Source: Pseudevernia furfuracea (Eukaryota > Ascomycota > Lecanoromycetes > Lecanorales > Parmeliaceae). Taken from it: a stretch of DNA of 64,000 nucleotides. Under the pieces are notes generated by a model. That model ran no database searches. It had not been told where the DNA came from and was given only the letters and a program-made list of their open reading frames with translations. The position numbers and the translations under genes were made by a program. The stretch spans positions 806,001 through 870,000 of the forward strand of contig JAIUPT010000034.1 of NCBI GenBank assembly GCA_022315425.1, written 5' to 3'. Shown piece by piece: positions 11,311 to 23,619 of this stretch; within the stretch, counting starts at the first letter, position 1, and each line of letters starts with the position of its first letter.

Positions 11311-14300
11311 TCAAGTCCAAGCTCTCCGGCCAACCTTCAGCCCGAGTCCAACCGCCTCGCGGATAGCACTCTCGGCATTCGCGCTCGCAATCTCATCGCT
11401 CTCTCCAGTCGGGGTGACGGGTCCTCTGTAACCAGAGTGCATCAAGCCACTCACATCCCTCTTCCTCTCTCTTACCAGCCACTCCAACGCTCTCGAAAAA
11501 TCAACTGAGTTCCCCGTGTCAGTCTCGGCGAGGGCTTTGGCGGACTTCTTTTTCTCGAAGCCCATAGCTACGAGCCTATCGACGGCGACGTCAACAGGGT
11601 CGCGGACCTGGGGGCCAGCGGGCACGACGAGGGCGGAGACGAAGTTCTTCGAGGTGTCGAGGTCGGAAGGAGTGCGGGAGTGAGCTGATGTGATAGTGGG
11701 AACGGGAGGGGCATTGCCCATGTCGAGCTTTTCGAAAACGGCAGGGAACTCAGACATGGGTCTGTCTTCTGAAGGCGGCAGAGCCTTGAAGCCAGGATCG
11801 TTACGCTTGGCACGAATTTCGGCCGCGTGGCGAGCGTAACGCCAGCGGGCGGCCACTATGTCGTCAATGGGCTGCTTGGAGATGGGAGAGGGGTCCGTGA
11901 CCTTCCCTTTGGGAGACGAGATGGGCGAGATGGGATGGCGTTCTGCCATTCTTTCCTGGTAGACGCGGGAGACGGCTTCTTTGAGGAAGGTGGCGCGGGA
12001 AACGGTGGGTGGTGTCCAGTTCGTGTAGCCACGAGAACGGGCGTGGGCAAAGGTAGCAGCTGTGGGTGAGGTGGGGGAGGTGACGTCCAGGACGGTGGCA
12101 GGAGCAAGACTGAGAAGGTGGTAGGTCCATTCCTCTGTTGAAGGTGTTAACAAAGATCTTTTGTTAAAGTAGGGAGACACGTACCAAGCACTGAATCTTC
12201 CTGTCCGACATCACCAGCGATGATGTCTGCCTTGTCGAAGATACCATACTCCCTCGCCTCTTGGCGCTTGCCCTGAAAACCGCGGACGAGAACGCCCAGA
12301 CAGGTCCAGATCTCTGTCATGTCATAGAGGTCCTCTGCGGTCAGTCCACCCAGATTGCCTTTGCCGAATGTTGGCGGCGGGCTGTATAGTACACTGTTCC
12401 TATTCACGTCGACACCGAACTCCATGGTGTTAGCAGTCCGTCGTTGATGCTTGGCCAAAGTGCCACCCCTCAGCCAGTCCATCTGACCCACGATGTCGTC
12501 TTCTCGGTTTGATTCACAACCAAAGACCTGGCAGAAAGTCCACACACGCCAGAAAGCATCGTCTATCTGGGAGGCTCGCTCAGTCTCACCACCGGCAAGT
12601 GCAGTGATGGTGTCAGCACGAAGGAATGACTCGCAATGTATCAAAATCATAGACTTGAGAGCGATCATGGTGTACATGTCCCTCATGTAATGTTGGAGAT
12701 AGAGAGAAGGTGAGTATTCAAGCAGCTTCGGGAGAGCATTATCACCGCTTTCCAAACCCGGGTATGGTGGACTCATTTCGCGAAGCTCCCAAGCAGCTGG
12801 AGACATGCCGCAAAGCGCGTTCTTCATCAACGGAATCTCGTGTCGCTTGAAGGTGCGATAGAACCCTCTGCTGACTGTAGCAGTAGCGAAGAGATCTTGC
12901 AGGTTATCTAGGCTTTCCAGAATGCGTAATAAGACCACCTCAGCTGCATCGGCGGAGATATCGCGCTCGACGTCTTCTGCGAAGAATGACTGCCGACTTC
13001 TGATCGTCAATCCTGGAGATGGGAGACTGGCATAGATGTCGTGAATTTCAGACATGGCAATGGATGCGAGGGATCGTGGTCTCTCAGTCATTACAATAGA
13101 CGCTATTGATCGGGGTCGTTGCGGTGACTCTTCCTGGGCGCCCCGTCTCTGAAGAGGATGTATGTCGCTTTCGTCATTATCGTCTACTGGCGCATCAAGG
13201 CCGACCGCGATCGTGACCTGAGATTGCTGAAATTCCTCAACTGGCGTTAAATAGATGGCGGGCGCAGTCAGTTCAGCTTGAGCATTGCCAACATTCTCTG
13301 GAGTTGTCGGTCGCAAATTCGTGTCGAGTGTTGCGTCATTGGTTTGCGTCTGTTGTTGTCTACCAACAGATGAAGGCTGTTCAAAGTCCTCTTTCGGTTG
13401 CGGAACGAAGGCAGCGAACTGTTCAGAATCGTTGTTGTTTTTGGGGCTTAACAGTTCTAACCTGGCACGAACTTCTTCGTAAGCGTGATCTGGGATGGAA
13501 GAAACGTCGGTCTCAGGAGTACAGGAATCCTCTCTCGACATCGTTGGGCTTGAAGAGTCGCCGTCATAAGTAGTCTGAGGAGATTCGCTAGAGCTCCAAT
13601 TAGACTCAGAGCTGCTTTCTCTCACCATCAGTGTTGCGGATTTGCCAAGAATCTTGTCGGCTTTTGCTGTGGATCCCACTACCGGCGCCGAAATTCGGCG
13701 ACGCAGGCCACTCCTGCTGCTGTCATCAGAATCCCACCTCGATGAGTCTCCACGGATCTGCATGGCAACGTGGCCTGAAGTGTTCTTCTGTGATCTCTTT
13801 CGGCTGCTGATGCTTCCATCGCTCAGCTTCAGTGACGATGGCGGATGAGGTGCGTGTCGCGATGGAACCATCGTGTTGGGTCCACGACTTATTTGCAGAG
13901 GGTCATGTGCCATAGGCACCATGTTTGGATGCTGCATTGTAGGCTCTTCGTTGATGGTGCCTAAGTGAGCTTCTAAATCCGCCTCAGCCTGACTTAGCGA
14001 GGGTTCGAATTGGTACCCGAACCCTGCTTGCATGTTGGGACTAGTCTTTGTGAAGGCAGCATCAAGAGCGTCAAGGTCAGCGGGAGTGTATTTCGAGCGT
14101 AAGGAGGACATTCGAGATGGAACCTGTGACGGCGTCTCGTACATAGACGATCGTGAAAATGTCAGGGGTGATGGCACTTTTCGCTTTCCCTTCATGCTGC
14201 CGGGCCGAGCGTATGCAACATTCAGGGGTGCTACTTCTGCTCCTGGCTCGGGTGGTAATGGCTTATTCATGTCAACAGTCGCCAACGAGGTCGTGCTCTT

Positions 14301-15482
14301 GAATGCCCTCAGCCTGCTGTTTTTCCATGCGAGTGGTGTACCGTCAAACACCCCAGCTGCCGCGGGTGAGATGATGGAGAAGGCGATGCTCTGACACCGG
14401 CTATTGGATTTTCCATGCCTGGCAGTGTCTTCCATCAAGCTTGACCTCGAAGAGCGACCGCTGTAATTTGATGATCTGTCATCAAGGTCGCCTGTGTCAT
14501 CCGACGAATCTGAGCGCGCCAACTTTGCCAGCGACGGAGCGTTACGAGGCGTATCGCTTGTCATGTCTTCAAGAGAGAAAGCCGAGAAAGGTCTCCTTGG
14601 TTTTGGCATTTCAACGACTGATAGAGGAGAGACGACCGATAATCTTGCAGGCACGTCTCCCGCGTTCTGTTGATGTGTGGTCGATGAGGAAGGCGAAACT
14701 TGCGTCTGTGTATCCCTACTTCTCCTCTGCGACTTTTGCCTGTCCATCTGCGTTGCCAAGTGTGAGGAAGAGTGCGGTCGTTTGGTGACCGTTCCAGGGA
14801 TGGTGACCTGTATTTTGGGTCTGCGGTCTTTGGCAGAGGGCGCAGCAGCGGAATCCATGTGGAAATTCACTTCCATTGAGTCACCGGTCATTGCACTCAT
14901 GTCAGAGTCTGGCCGTCCCTCGGACGCCTCTGGGACTCTGAGTCTCTGTATTGCTGCAGGCCTTGGCTTCTCTTCTCCCTGTAGACCGAATGCCTGCGAT
15001 AGGTACTGGTTGTATGCTATCGAGCGATAGGACTGGTCCATGTTGTTTGACGGCCTCATCTGCTTCACACTTATGCCCCTGTTCTCCTTGCCTATTTCAA
15101 CCTCCCGAGGTTGTCCATCGTTCCTCCTCGAGTGCACAGCTTCGCCTTGACTGTGTGACGCTGCTTCCATGAGGTCGAGATGCTTGGGAGGCCTCCTGAT
15201 GGAACCGGCAGCCATGGCGGACGCCAGTGGTTTCAGTCCTGGATTACTCTCGTTCGAGTTCTTCTTCCTGTGTAGAGTCCTCATCTTGTCCGACAGTGAC
15301 CTATTGTGTCCATTCAATGGTCCCTTGTCCGAGCCTTGTAGATGTGTCATGGGAGATCTGTTTGTGGCAGTAAGGGTAGATCTAGGCTTGGAGTTCAGAC
15401 TCGTGGACCTGCGCAAGCTGCTGTTACTGCGGTCATTCCTTTGTGAAGGAGCAAAGATGATTCCGCAGCCCGGTGCAGCCAT
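11311..15482 (-). CDS. Large UBA-domain protein (about 1373 aa), one intron
   Basis: Two exons join cleanly: 15482-12185 and 12134-11311. The 50-bp intron 12184-12135 has a GTACGT donor and an AACAG acceptor, and the frame is kept. The start sits in a good context (CAACATGGCT). Residues 1 to about 790 are long, Ser/Pro-rich and probably disordered. Residues about 800-1090 form a helical, conserved-looking region. A ubiquitin-associated (UBA) domain lies near residues 1278-1324, with the MGF loop and a C-terminal ALEWL helix. UBA domains bind ubiquitin, so a role in ubiquitin signalling or scaffolding is likely. The specific function and partners cannot be told from the sequence. There is no signal peptide or membrane segment. 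Confidence 0.85.
12135..12184 (-). other. Intron of the UBA gene
   Basis: A 50-bp intron on the minus strand with donor GTACGT and acceptor CAG. Splicing joins codon 1099 (Leu) to a Glu codon and restores one frame through to the UBA domain. Confidence 0.8.
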
Positions 15483-15776
15483 GTTGGTGGTGGGGGCTTG
15501 TTGGTAATACCGTCGCTCGGGAAATTGGAAAGTTTCTAATGGACGGCACAGCCCACATCAGAATACGATCAAACCGCATACCTGCACTCATCCAACAACG
15601 AGATGGATCGAACTTACATAATAATATATATGATGCCGAGAGCTCATCAGCTTTTCTTCTGATTCTGCGTACAGGTGAGCGACCTCAACTGGCGTATAGC
15701 TTTGCTGGTCTTTCAGCTCGCGAAATTTCTGGGCCGGAATTAGGCCTTAAGCACTCTCTGCCACTGCAACGTCAAA

Positions 15777-15944
15777 ATGTCTGAAACCACACAGCCCACA
15801 CAACATCAAGCATCGGATGAATTTGAAGGTATTCAAAGAGTTGTTGAAGGAGTAAAGGCAGCAGGTCGGCAGAAGAGGAATGCTTCTGCTTTTGCGCGTG
15901 ATCTACCTAGTCTTTGCGACAGGCATTTTCATGGTGCGGCCTGA
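15777..15944 (+). CDS. Possible small protein (55 aa), doubtful
   Basis: An ATG in a good fungal context (TCAAAATGTC) opens a 55-codon frame. The predicted peptide is hydrophilic and Gln/Ala/Arg-rich, with no membrane segment, signal peptide or known motif. It is divergent from the UBA gene, about 300 bp upstream of that start. It could equally be chance or the first exon of something longer. I do not recognise it. Confidence 0.2.
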   Translation: MSETTQPTQHQASDEFEGIQRVVEGVKAAGRQKRNASAFARDLPSLCDRHFHGAA

Positions 15945-17864
15945 CTGTGCGCACAGCATCACTAGCAGTCGGAAAAGGTACGGTGTACCCTCCTCGCCAG
16001 GACTGCCCAGGCGGATCGGCAGATTTCGGCGCATCCTGCAGTCCTGAAACCAGCCTACCTTACTGTTCATTAATGCCAAGAGAGAACAGAGTGCTAATAT
16101 TATTGCTAAAGGACACTTGGGAAGTTTTGGAGGGGGTTGGTGTGGATGTGGATGCTTTGCTGCGGCGAGATTAAGAAAATGGCCGCCCCCCAAGAAAGAC
16201 AGATAGATGTTGGTTGGAGAGGAAAATTGAAATTCCCGCTGACGGGTTTCATATTTACGGCAGGTACCACACACTAAACTACTCATAGTATAGAGTCTAT
16301 AGACTTCCGACTCAAGTACCTTTCCGCTGCAATTCCCACTGATGAGGTACATGTATGCGGGGTTCCTGCCTCGAGCCTTATGCTATTTGGGATTAGGTGA
16401 GCATGGAAATTTGGGAATCGAGGATTGAATGCTCGGACACCAAGTATATAGTACAGTCAGGAATCTCTGATACTCTAGCATACTCACGCCTTTTGTACGC
16501 AATGACGGATGAGCGTGTGATCATGCATCGTACAATCTGTGCCAATGGAAGGTCTTTTGATCCAAGCTGCGCATACAGTGGCATGCGGGTCAATCTTTGC
16601 GCTGACAGCCGAACCCTTCATTTATTGATGCGCAAGATTGTAGACGGTGTGACCGCAAGTTCATTCAAAAAGCAACGAATTGATAAGCGTCCTGTGGGCA
16701 CGATCCTTGAACTTGCTTGCAACTTAGAAGCGTCGTGCCGTGTCGTCGAAAAGTATCACACACCAACAGATGAAAATGGATTCGGCCGACCACTCGGAAA
16801 CCCCCCTCTTCACGTGGTTCTTCTACTCTAGGCCCTAGCTAAAGATCTCTTTTCAACGCTGAGTGGATTACCCCCACGATAATAATCCTGAGTCGCCTAC
16901 AAACGTCACTCGTGGGGTGGCTTGGACTTTTACCAGTCAACAGGCGCGCTTGATGCGAAAAAAAATATCCTCCCTCACTGCCGCCAATAATTGGCGACAA
17001 CAGAAAGAAAGGAACTGGACCTGATGGCCAGTACGTGCGCAATCCTAATTTCAGCCTACTTATCTCGTATCTTGAAGTTCTGAATGTGCAGGTGATGCGA
17101 TAGAAATGGATCACAACAATAACAAGGAGCCATCGTATTTGTCTATAGGCCCGTCGAGTCTGCCTCGCGCTTGCGCCACATCACCAGCTCTAGTCGTCTA
17201 CAACGACCAATGAGATCGGCTGCTAATGGCGGTGACCGTGGTGGACACTGGACACCACTTCATATCGTGTCCTAGGCGTCACTTCGGGCACAACAAGATA
17301 AATAATATACGAGTGATTCGCAATCGAAGGCATGAATGCCGTATATTATTCCTCGTATCCAACATCCTAACTCAAATCAAAAACAGCACGACGTCCAATC
17401 TGGATAAGTCATCGCTATCATGGACCATCTCTCGTCCGCCTTGAACCAATAGCTAGGTATACTACTTGACCAACACGAAGATCGAGGTCAACTTTCCGGC
17501 AAATCCAACGCAGGCAAGTAATAACGACGACAGCAGCGAGTGCACTCGGCTTGCTCGCTCGAAGTTGACTTGAAGCTAGAGCCACATCCGCTAGAGCCAA
17601 TGCAACCGTCCCTTAAACCCAAACCACAGTGTCGTGCTCAACCCCAAACGCGGCTTCACCCGCCGTTGGTAGCAGAGCCAGACCAACTGGTCTATAGTTG
17701 CGCCGCACAGGTCACGTTTCAGGTATACACCCCGACATCAATGGACGGAAATCGGCTCTCCGGCTGTCGGATATGTCTTGGCATGCAGCTGCACAGGCCG
17801 CATTGAACCTTCGCTATGAATACACCGAGCATGCGGTTCCACAAAAAAGATCTCAGATATCTCA

Positions 17865-17890
17865 GGACCGTTTCTGTGTATATACGGTCC
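17865..17890. repeat. Stem-loop with flanking AGATATCT palindromes
   Basis: GGACCGT (17865-17871) and ACGGTCC (17884-17890) form a perfect 7-bp stem around a 12-base loop. On each side lies a TCAGATATCTC word that is itself palindromic. No terminal duplication is visible, so transposon origin is unproven. Confidence 0.45.
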
Positions 17891-19687
17891 AGGTGTCCTC
17901 AGATATCTCTTGTTTTCCACGTCTTCATAATCCAAAAATGTTCCACCAAGGGAAGGACCTTGCGAGAAGTTGTCGAAAAGATCTGAAACTTGTCGCGGCC
18001 AGCTGTGCCACCAAAGACTCCGAGTTTTAACTCTTTTCGCAGACCTTGCGGAGGTCTAGACGATCACTCCCAAGCCCACTTCTCAATAGTCGAGCTATAT
18101 CTCTTACCACGGGGCAGTCGCGAATGGCTCGACGCCGTCGAATTTTGCTGTCTCATCCTTCTCTCTTGTCGGCTACGAATCCTGGCCGAAGATGAAGGGC
18201 CATTTCGAGGTGCGCATTTGGTAACGACGTCCGATCTGAGCGTCGGCATTCAGCGACAGAATAACGAGCTTGACGACGTACAATGATCATCATCGAGCAT
18301 CTCTTAACCACGTGGTTGTTCGAGAAAGTAGCTTCCTACTGTTCCCACGTCGAATTTTGAGAGTTTCTGGGCGCCTCAAAAGGGTGGTGGATGTGCAAAT
18401 AGCCCACCTCTCCTAGGATGCTCGGTCGTTGTCATTGCGTGTGGCGATCCGCCGTCTCTCACGCCAGCATCTTTCGTGCCTAGGAGAAGACGCAGACGGT
18501 GAGACTTCGGCCCCTACACGAGACCGTGAAGGTCATTGCATCAGGTATCGTTCAAAGGAATGACGAGGGGTCGTCGCAAGGTATTTCACCGTGAGTCTGT
18601 GGCTGGAGTTTCCCTTGGTCCTTTCTATCCGTGCGTTATTCCCAGCACGCGCTGCTCCTCTTTTTTCTTCTAGTGCCGAGACTGGTCTTGCGATGTTCCC
18701 AGAGAACGGTAGTAGAGCTGGTTGGCTGAGGACACCGGCACAGTAAGAGTAAGCTGTTATTACCAGCAACGGCAGATCATGAACAGCCTCGAGCCCCATC
18801 GATTGTGTAACTCCAGTCACAATGCTTTTGATGCATATACGGCTATTTCGTAACCGCTACAGAAGCGCTTTTAATCTTGCTGGCCAGTGCAACATGCCGG
18901 TCTCAATGTCTTCAACCCTGTCGGGACGGGTTCGCTTGTGCTGTGTTGCAACACTGTTCTTCGGATCTCGTCTTTAGACGTGCATCACAAGTCGATATAC
19001 GCTAGTGCGCTTTGCCACAGGCTGAACATGAAGTTACCGCCATCAAAGAAAGGATCTTGATCGATCTGTTGCGGATGTTGCGATATCTCCCTATGCTGGT
19101 AAGGACATCCGCTTTTGCATGATGTCGGGAGCACCTTCAGCCAGATCTTCCAAGAATATGTGCCTTTCCTCTGAGACCCTATGTAACATGTATCTCAAGA
19201 TGACTAGCCTCATTGCCATTTTGTCTCTTCTCCTCCATCTACGTGTACTCTCTGTTAGTTTAGTCTCCTCCGCATTGTCTATCTCCCTTCAAAGTCTCAA
19301 CAATAGTCCCCCCCCCGCATTGTTGTTTAAATTAGCACCTTCGCTCTTCAGAGAATCTCAAATCTCACTGCCCTTACTCTATCACCAAGCTTTCGGATAA
19401 AGATCAGTTTCGTCGAACAAATATCCCTTGCTCCCGGAGAAATGTACTCCAACGCCATTGAGGTAATGGGGCTCCCCGCTTTCCGAAATGGGAAACCCAC
19501 ATTCCAGCACGTAGACCGGCTTATGGACAATAGCCAATGACCACAAATTCTATGTATGCCTCTAGCTTTTAATCTTGCGAGAAGAGGAGCCTGCAGGGTG
19601 TTTTAAGATTTCAACGCACATCAAGCGGAAGTGCGTGATTCGGGTCGGTCTTCGAATATGACCGATCTTGTGGCTCGCTGAGGGGTA

Positions 19688-19970
19688 CTATGTATACTCC
19701 TGTTCCATCAAAACGTCACTTTTGACATTACATTGAAAGGCCGATTTGACAGACAGCAAGTTCACAATCACCTTCTGAAGTGATGGCGTGCGCATCAAGG
19801 CGAGCTGATGTCTTTACCTCTTTTTGTTGATGCCTTTGCAATAGTTGCTGAATACGCGGTATGACGCGTCGGGCAACTGTACGATCAACGTACACGCATG
19901 GCTTGGGCCGCAGTTGAACTTGGGAAAGATTGCGCAGGGCATTTCCGGTGATCTGGGAGGCATCAATCAT
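19688..19970 (-). CDS. Possible small gene (79 aa), one intron
   Basis: The model is 19970-19818 plus 19774-19688, with a 43-bp intron that has a GTAAAG donor and a TTCAG acceptor and keeps phase 0. Unspliced, the frame would stop at 19728 after 80 codons. The middle part (RVIPRIQQLLQRHQQKE) looks like an amphipathic helix. I do not recognise the family. The evidence is only the intron signals and the frame continuity across the intron, so this could be chance. Confidence 0.3.
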
Positions 19971-20622
19971 AGTTGATAGATATGGTATGAGGAGTATGAA
20001 GGGTTGGAGTTTGAATTGGTATCTGATGGAGTGAAGATTGGCGAGGGCTATCTTTTGAGGCTGTCTGGCGTTTCTTGTAGCTCTGAGGGGACAGCCGTCG
20101 CTGGGTGAAGACGATTGGGGTCTTTGTGTTTGACGTGCGTGTGTGTCTCTCATGTTTACAGGAGAGCTAAGGTTTGGGCTGTGAGCTAAGATCCAATGAC
20201 CGTTTCTGCTCAAAGGCCATCAAAGCGAGCAGGCTTTCGGGGACCCAGCTTCAGATACAACGGCCTTTCTTACGTCGTTAATGGCTCGGAGACTGACCGC
20301 CCTTTCGGCTTGAGACAAGAAAATTGAGAACACCTTCGAGAATCTAGCCCGTAGTAACTACACCGGCTTTGTCTGCTTCAAAAACGAAAAGGCGAAAATA
20401 CATTTGGAAATCAAAATCGTAATGTAACGGCTTTTCTAAGTCGAGAATGGAAATTGAGAGAGACTCTGGGCCTGCAAGCCCGTAATGTAATGGAGGCTTG
20501 GTCGGCCTCAAAACCATACGCTACGGAGAAAGCTCCGGCGCTAGATAATTAAATCCGAGCGTGGAAGAACCAAGGAAGCAGCAACAAACATGCCAACGCA
20601 ATAACCGCTGCACCTACTCTCC
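19971..20622. other. Intergenic region upstream of the GH3 gene
   Basis: It probably holds the promoter of the GH3 gene. No gene or repeat is evident in it, and no regulator site could be assigned with confidence. Confidence 0.4.
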
Positions 20623-23619
20623 ATGAGTATAAGTAACAGACATACAAAGCATGATAGGACAACCACAATTACTGGCAACATGACGCGTGCAGCAGAGCTT
20701 GCCAGCAGCCGAGAAGGCCTCCTCAACCATGAAGCTGCCAGGCCTTACCGCCGTTCGCTCGGTAGTGACCGTACATCATCCGAGCTGGATCTCGACGAGC
20801 TAGAGTCATTAGATGATGTACCAGCGCCGCGACCAAGAGGTGGATGGTCACCATCACCGTCAAGACGGAAGAAGAAGGAGAAAGAGAAGGAGAAGGAATA
20901 CCCTGGCTTGCCCAAAACGAAAAGGAAAGGGGGGCTGCTCCGGAAGAAACCATGTCTGCTAATCATGTCAATACTGTTTGGAGGCTTGCTAGGTCTGATA
21001 GCAATGGCGATGTGGTTATGGAGGCACGCTACCCCGATAGATGGGCAGTCACCGCCTTGGTACCCTTCGCCAAGGGGAGGGACCTTAGCATCGTGGGAGG
21101 AGAGCTACAAGAAAGCAGCCGCTATGGTCAGCAAGATGTCACTACCCGAGAAGGTAAACATCACTACAGGGACTGGATGGTCGCAGGACTTGTGCGTTGG
21201 TAACACTGCGCCTGCGAACAGCGTGGGCTTCCCACCACTATGTCTACAAGACGGGCCCCTCGGTATCCGATTCGGAGACCACGCCACTGCTTGGCCGGCT
21301 GGTATCACTGTGGGAGCCACATGGAATAAAGATCTGATGTACAAAAGAGGCAGAGCGCTCGGTCTCGAGCATCGGTTGAAGGGTGTGAATGTGCTTCTGG
21401 GGCCCTCGATGGGACCCCTCGGACGAATGCCCGCTGGCGGGAGGAACTGGGAAGGCTTTGGTCCAGATCCGGTGCTGCAAGGTGTTGCGTCTGCCCAGAC
21501 TATCAAGGGTATCCAAGACGAAGGAGTAATGGCTACGGCAAAACACTACATTGCGAACGAGCAGGAGCATTTCCGACAGGCTAACGAGTGGTTGACTCCG
21601 CAAGCCATATCCTCCAATATTGATGATCGAGCGTTGCACGAAATATACCTGTGGCCTTTTGCGGACAGCATCAGAGTCGGTGTCGCAAGCGTCATGTGCA
21701 GCTACAACATGGTCAACAACTCTTATGCTTGCGGGAACAGCAAACTTTTGAATGGCATACTAAAGGATGAATTGGGCTTTCAAGGATTTGTGCAGGCTGA
21801 TTGGTTAGCTCAACGAAGTGGAGTAGCGAGTGCCTTAGCCGGTCTTGATATGACGATGCCCGGCGATGGTCTCAACTGGATGAATGGAGATTCTTTATTT
21901 GGTCCCCACCTCACTCGATCCGTACTCAATGGCTCTTTACCCATTGAGAGGTTGGACGACATGAGTACACGTATTGTGGCTGCTTGGTATCAACTTGGTC
22001 AGGACGACAAGGCCCGCTGGCCTAATCTTCCTCCTGAAGGTGATGGTAGACCAAACTTCTCATCGTGGACAAACGAGAAGATCGGAAAGATCCATGAAGG
22101 CAGCGATGACCCGACAACAGCGGTGGTCAATCAATTCATTGATGTTCAGGGGCAAGGCGACAATTTTCATGGTCGTCTGGCCAAGGAAATCGCCGCCGAG
22201 GGCACTGTCCTTGTCAAAAATGAAGACAAAATTCTGCCACTAGATACCAAGGGCTGGACTGACCAGTATCAGCCCCACGGTACTGGTAAGTACAAGGTTG
22301 GGGTCTTTGGCGAAGATGCAGGATCTAATCCAAATGGACCGAATGACTGTCCCGACAGAGGCTGCAATGTTGGTACTCTGGCTTCGGGATGGGGCAGTGG
22401 TGCCGTAGACTTCCCCTATCTAGTTCCACCAATCGAGGCATTGGAATCCAGCTTCGATCTTGACTCTGTTTACATTACCCCGACACTGACAAATGACCTG
22501 CCCAAGAATTGGCACTCCTCACGTGGCAGTCAAGACCTTTGCTTAGTATTTATCAATTCAGATGCAGGTGAAGGCTACATATCTTGGGAAGGGATCACAG
22601 ACAGAAATGACCTATACCCTCAAAAAGGCGGAGATGAACTTGTTGAGAAGGTCGCCGACAAGTGTTTTCAAACGGTCGTGATTGTCCATGCCGTTGGCCC
22701 TGTCGTTCTCGAACGTTGGGTTGATCTTCCCAACGTCAAAGCTGTCATCCTTGCCAATCTCCCAGGTGAAGAAAGCGGCAACGCTATTGCTGACGTACTG
22801 TTCGGTCGAGTGGACGCGAGCGGACGACTACCCTATACAGTGGGAAAATCCATGTCCGACTACGGCCCTGGCGGACAGATCATGTACAAACCCAATGGTC
22901 TCGCACCTCAACAAGACTTTAAAGAGGGCCTGCTCATCGACTACCGACATTTCGACAATAAATCTATCACCCCACGCTACGAGTTCGGCTTCGGCCTCTC
23001 ATACACCACCTTTACACTCTCCAACCTCGCTCTCAAAACGCTTAAACCCAAATCACCCTTCCCTTCGCCACGCCCCGATGAAACAATTCTACCTCCCACA
23101 TATTCAGCTGACATCCCTGACCCATCGTCTGCGCTATTCCCGGATAACTTCTGGAAGCTGCACAATCGCATATACCCCTACATCAACTCTACAAAAGAAA
23201 TCAAAGTCGGCTCTTATCCCTATCCGACCGGCTTCAACGACCACCAAGTCCCGTCTCCTGCTGGCGGTGGCGAGGGCGGTAATCCTTCCCTTTATGACGA
23301 ACATATCCTAGTCTCGGTCGACTTGAAGAACACGGGCAACCGCACAGGAAAGCAAGTTGTACAGGTATACGTCTCGTTCCCTGATGATGTGATTGACTCT
23401 AGCACGGGAAGCAAGATAGATTTCCCCGTGAGAGTACTCAGGGGCTTTGAGAAAGTCGAAATTGCTGCAGGAGACACGACGAAGGTGGAAATCTGCCTCA
23501 CAAGAAAGGACTTGAGCTATTGGAGCGTTGGCTATCAAAATTGGGTTATCCCCGATGGTGCCATTACCGTCGCAGTTGGGGCGAGCTCTAGAGATTTGCC
23601 GTTGAGTGGGACTTGGTAG
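20623..23619 (+). CDS. GH3 beta-glucosidase, membrane-anchored (bglE/bglF-like)
   Basis: An intronless gene of 998 codons; a second in-frame ATG at codon 20 (20680) is an equally good start. Residues 1-110 are cytoplasmic-type, with a Lys/Glu-rich stretch. Residues about 111-133 are one hydrophobic helix, so the protein is a type II membrane protein with its catalytic part outside. The GH3 N-terminal barrel follows, with KHYIANEQEH at about 307-316 and the catalytic Asp at about 393 in the word QADW (most family members have SDW). The GH3 C-terminal domain and a fibronectin-III-like end close the protein. The family hydrolyses terminal beta-glucosyl residues, for example from cellobiose or beta-glucan fragments. 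It resembles Aspergillus bglE/bglF-type enzymes; the exact substrate is unknown. Confidence 0.93.
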   Translation: MSISNRHTKHDRTTTITGNMTRAAELASSREGLLNHEAARPYRRSLGSDRTSSELDLDELESLDDVPAPRPRGGWSPSPSRRKKKEKEKEKEYPGLPKTKRKGGLLRKKPCLLIMSILFGGLLGLIAMAMWLWRHATPIDGQSPPWYPSPRGGTLASWEESYKKAAAMVSKMSLPEKVNITTGTGWSQDLCVGNTAPANSVGFPPLCLQDGPLGIRFGDHATAWPAGITVGATWNKDLMYKRGRALGLEHRLKGVNVLLGPSMGPLGRMPAGGRNWEGFGPDPVLQGVASAQTIKGIQDEGVMATAKHYIANEQEHFRQANEWLTPQAISSNIDDRALHEIYLWPFADSIRVGVASVMCSYNMVNNSYACGNSKLLNGILKDELGFQGFVQADWLAQRSGVASALAGLDMTMPGDGLNWMNGDSLFGPHLTRSVLNGSLPIERLDDMSTRIVAAWYQLGQDDKARWPNLPPEGDGRPNFSSWTNEKIGKIHEGSDDPTTAVVNQFIDVQGQGDNFHGRLAKEIAAEGTVLVKNEDKILPLDTKGWTDQYQPHGTGKYKVGVFGEDAGSNPNGPNDCPDRGCNVGTLASGWGSGAVDFPYLVPPIEALESSFDLDSVYITPTLTNDLPKNWHSSRGSQDLCLVFINSDAGEGYISWEGITDRNDLYPQKGGDELVEKVADKCFQTVVIVHAVGPVVLERWVDLPNVKAVILANLPGEESGNAIADVLFGRVDASGRLPYTVGKSMSDYGPGGQIMYKPNGLAPQQDFKEGLLIDYRHFDNKSITPRYEFGFGLSYTTFTLSNLALKTLKPKSPFPSPRPDETILPPTYSADIPDPSSALFPDNFWKLHNRIYPYINSTKEIKVGSYPYPTGFNDHQVPSPAGGGEGGNPSLYDEHILVSVDLKNTGNRTGKQVVQVYVSFPDDVIDSSTGSKIDFPVRVLRGFEKVEIAAGDTTKVEICLTRKDLSYWSVGYQNWVIPDGAITVAVGASSRDLPLSGTW

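Larger units (their letters stand above)
15483..19687. other. Long intergenic region
   Basis: About 4.2 kb without a convincing gene. The left end is the promoter of the UBA gene. An open frame at 15777-15944 is listed separately. The 144-codon frame at 16397-16831 has no recognisable domain and no exon-like borders. A small stem-loop at 17865-17890 is listed separately. Confidence 0.45.

Noticed and set aside
14032..14394. Plus-strand frames of 112-120 codons opposite the UBA gene
   Set aside because: They are antisense shadows of the Ser-rich coding sequence.
16397..16831. 144-codon open frame
   Set aside because: No recognisable domain, odd composition, and no supporting splice or start context.
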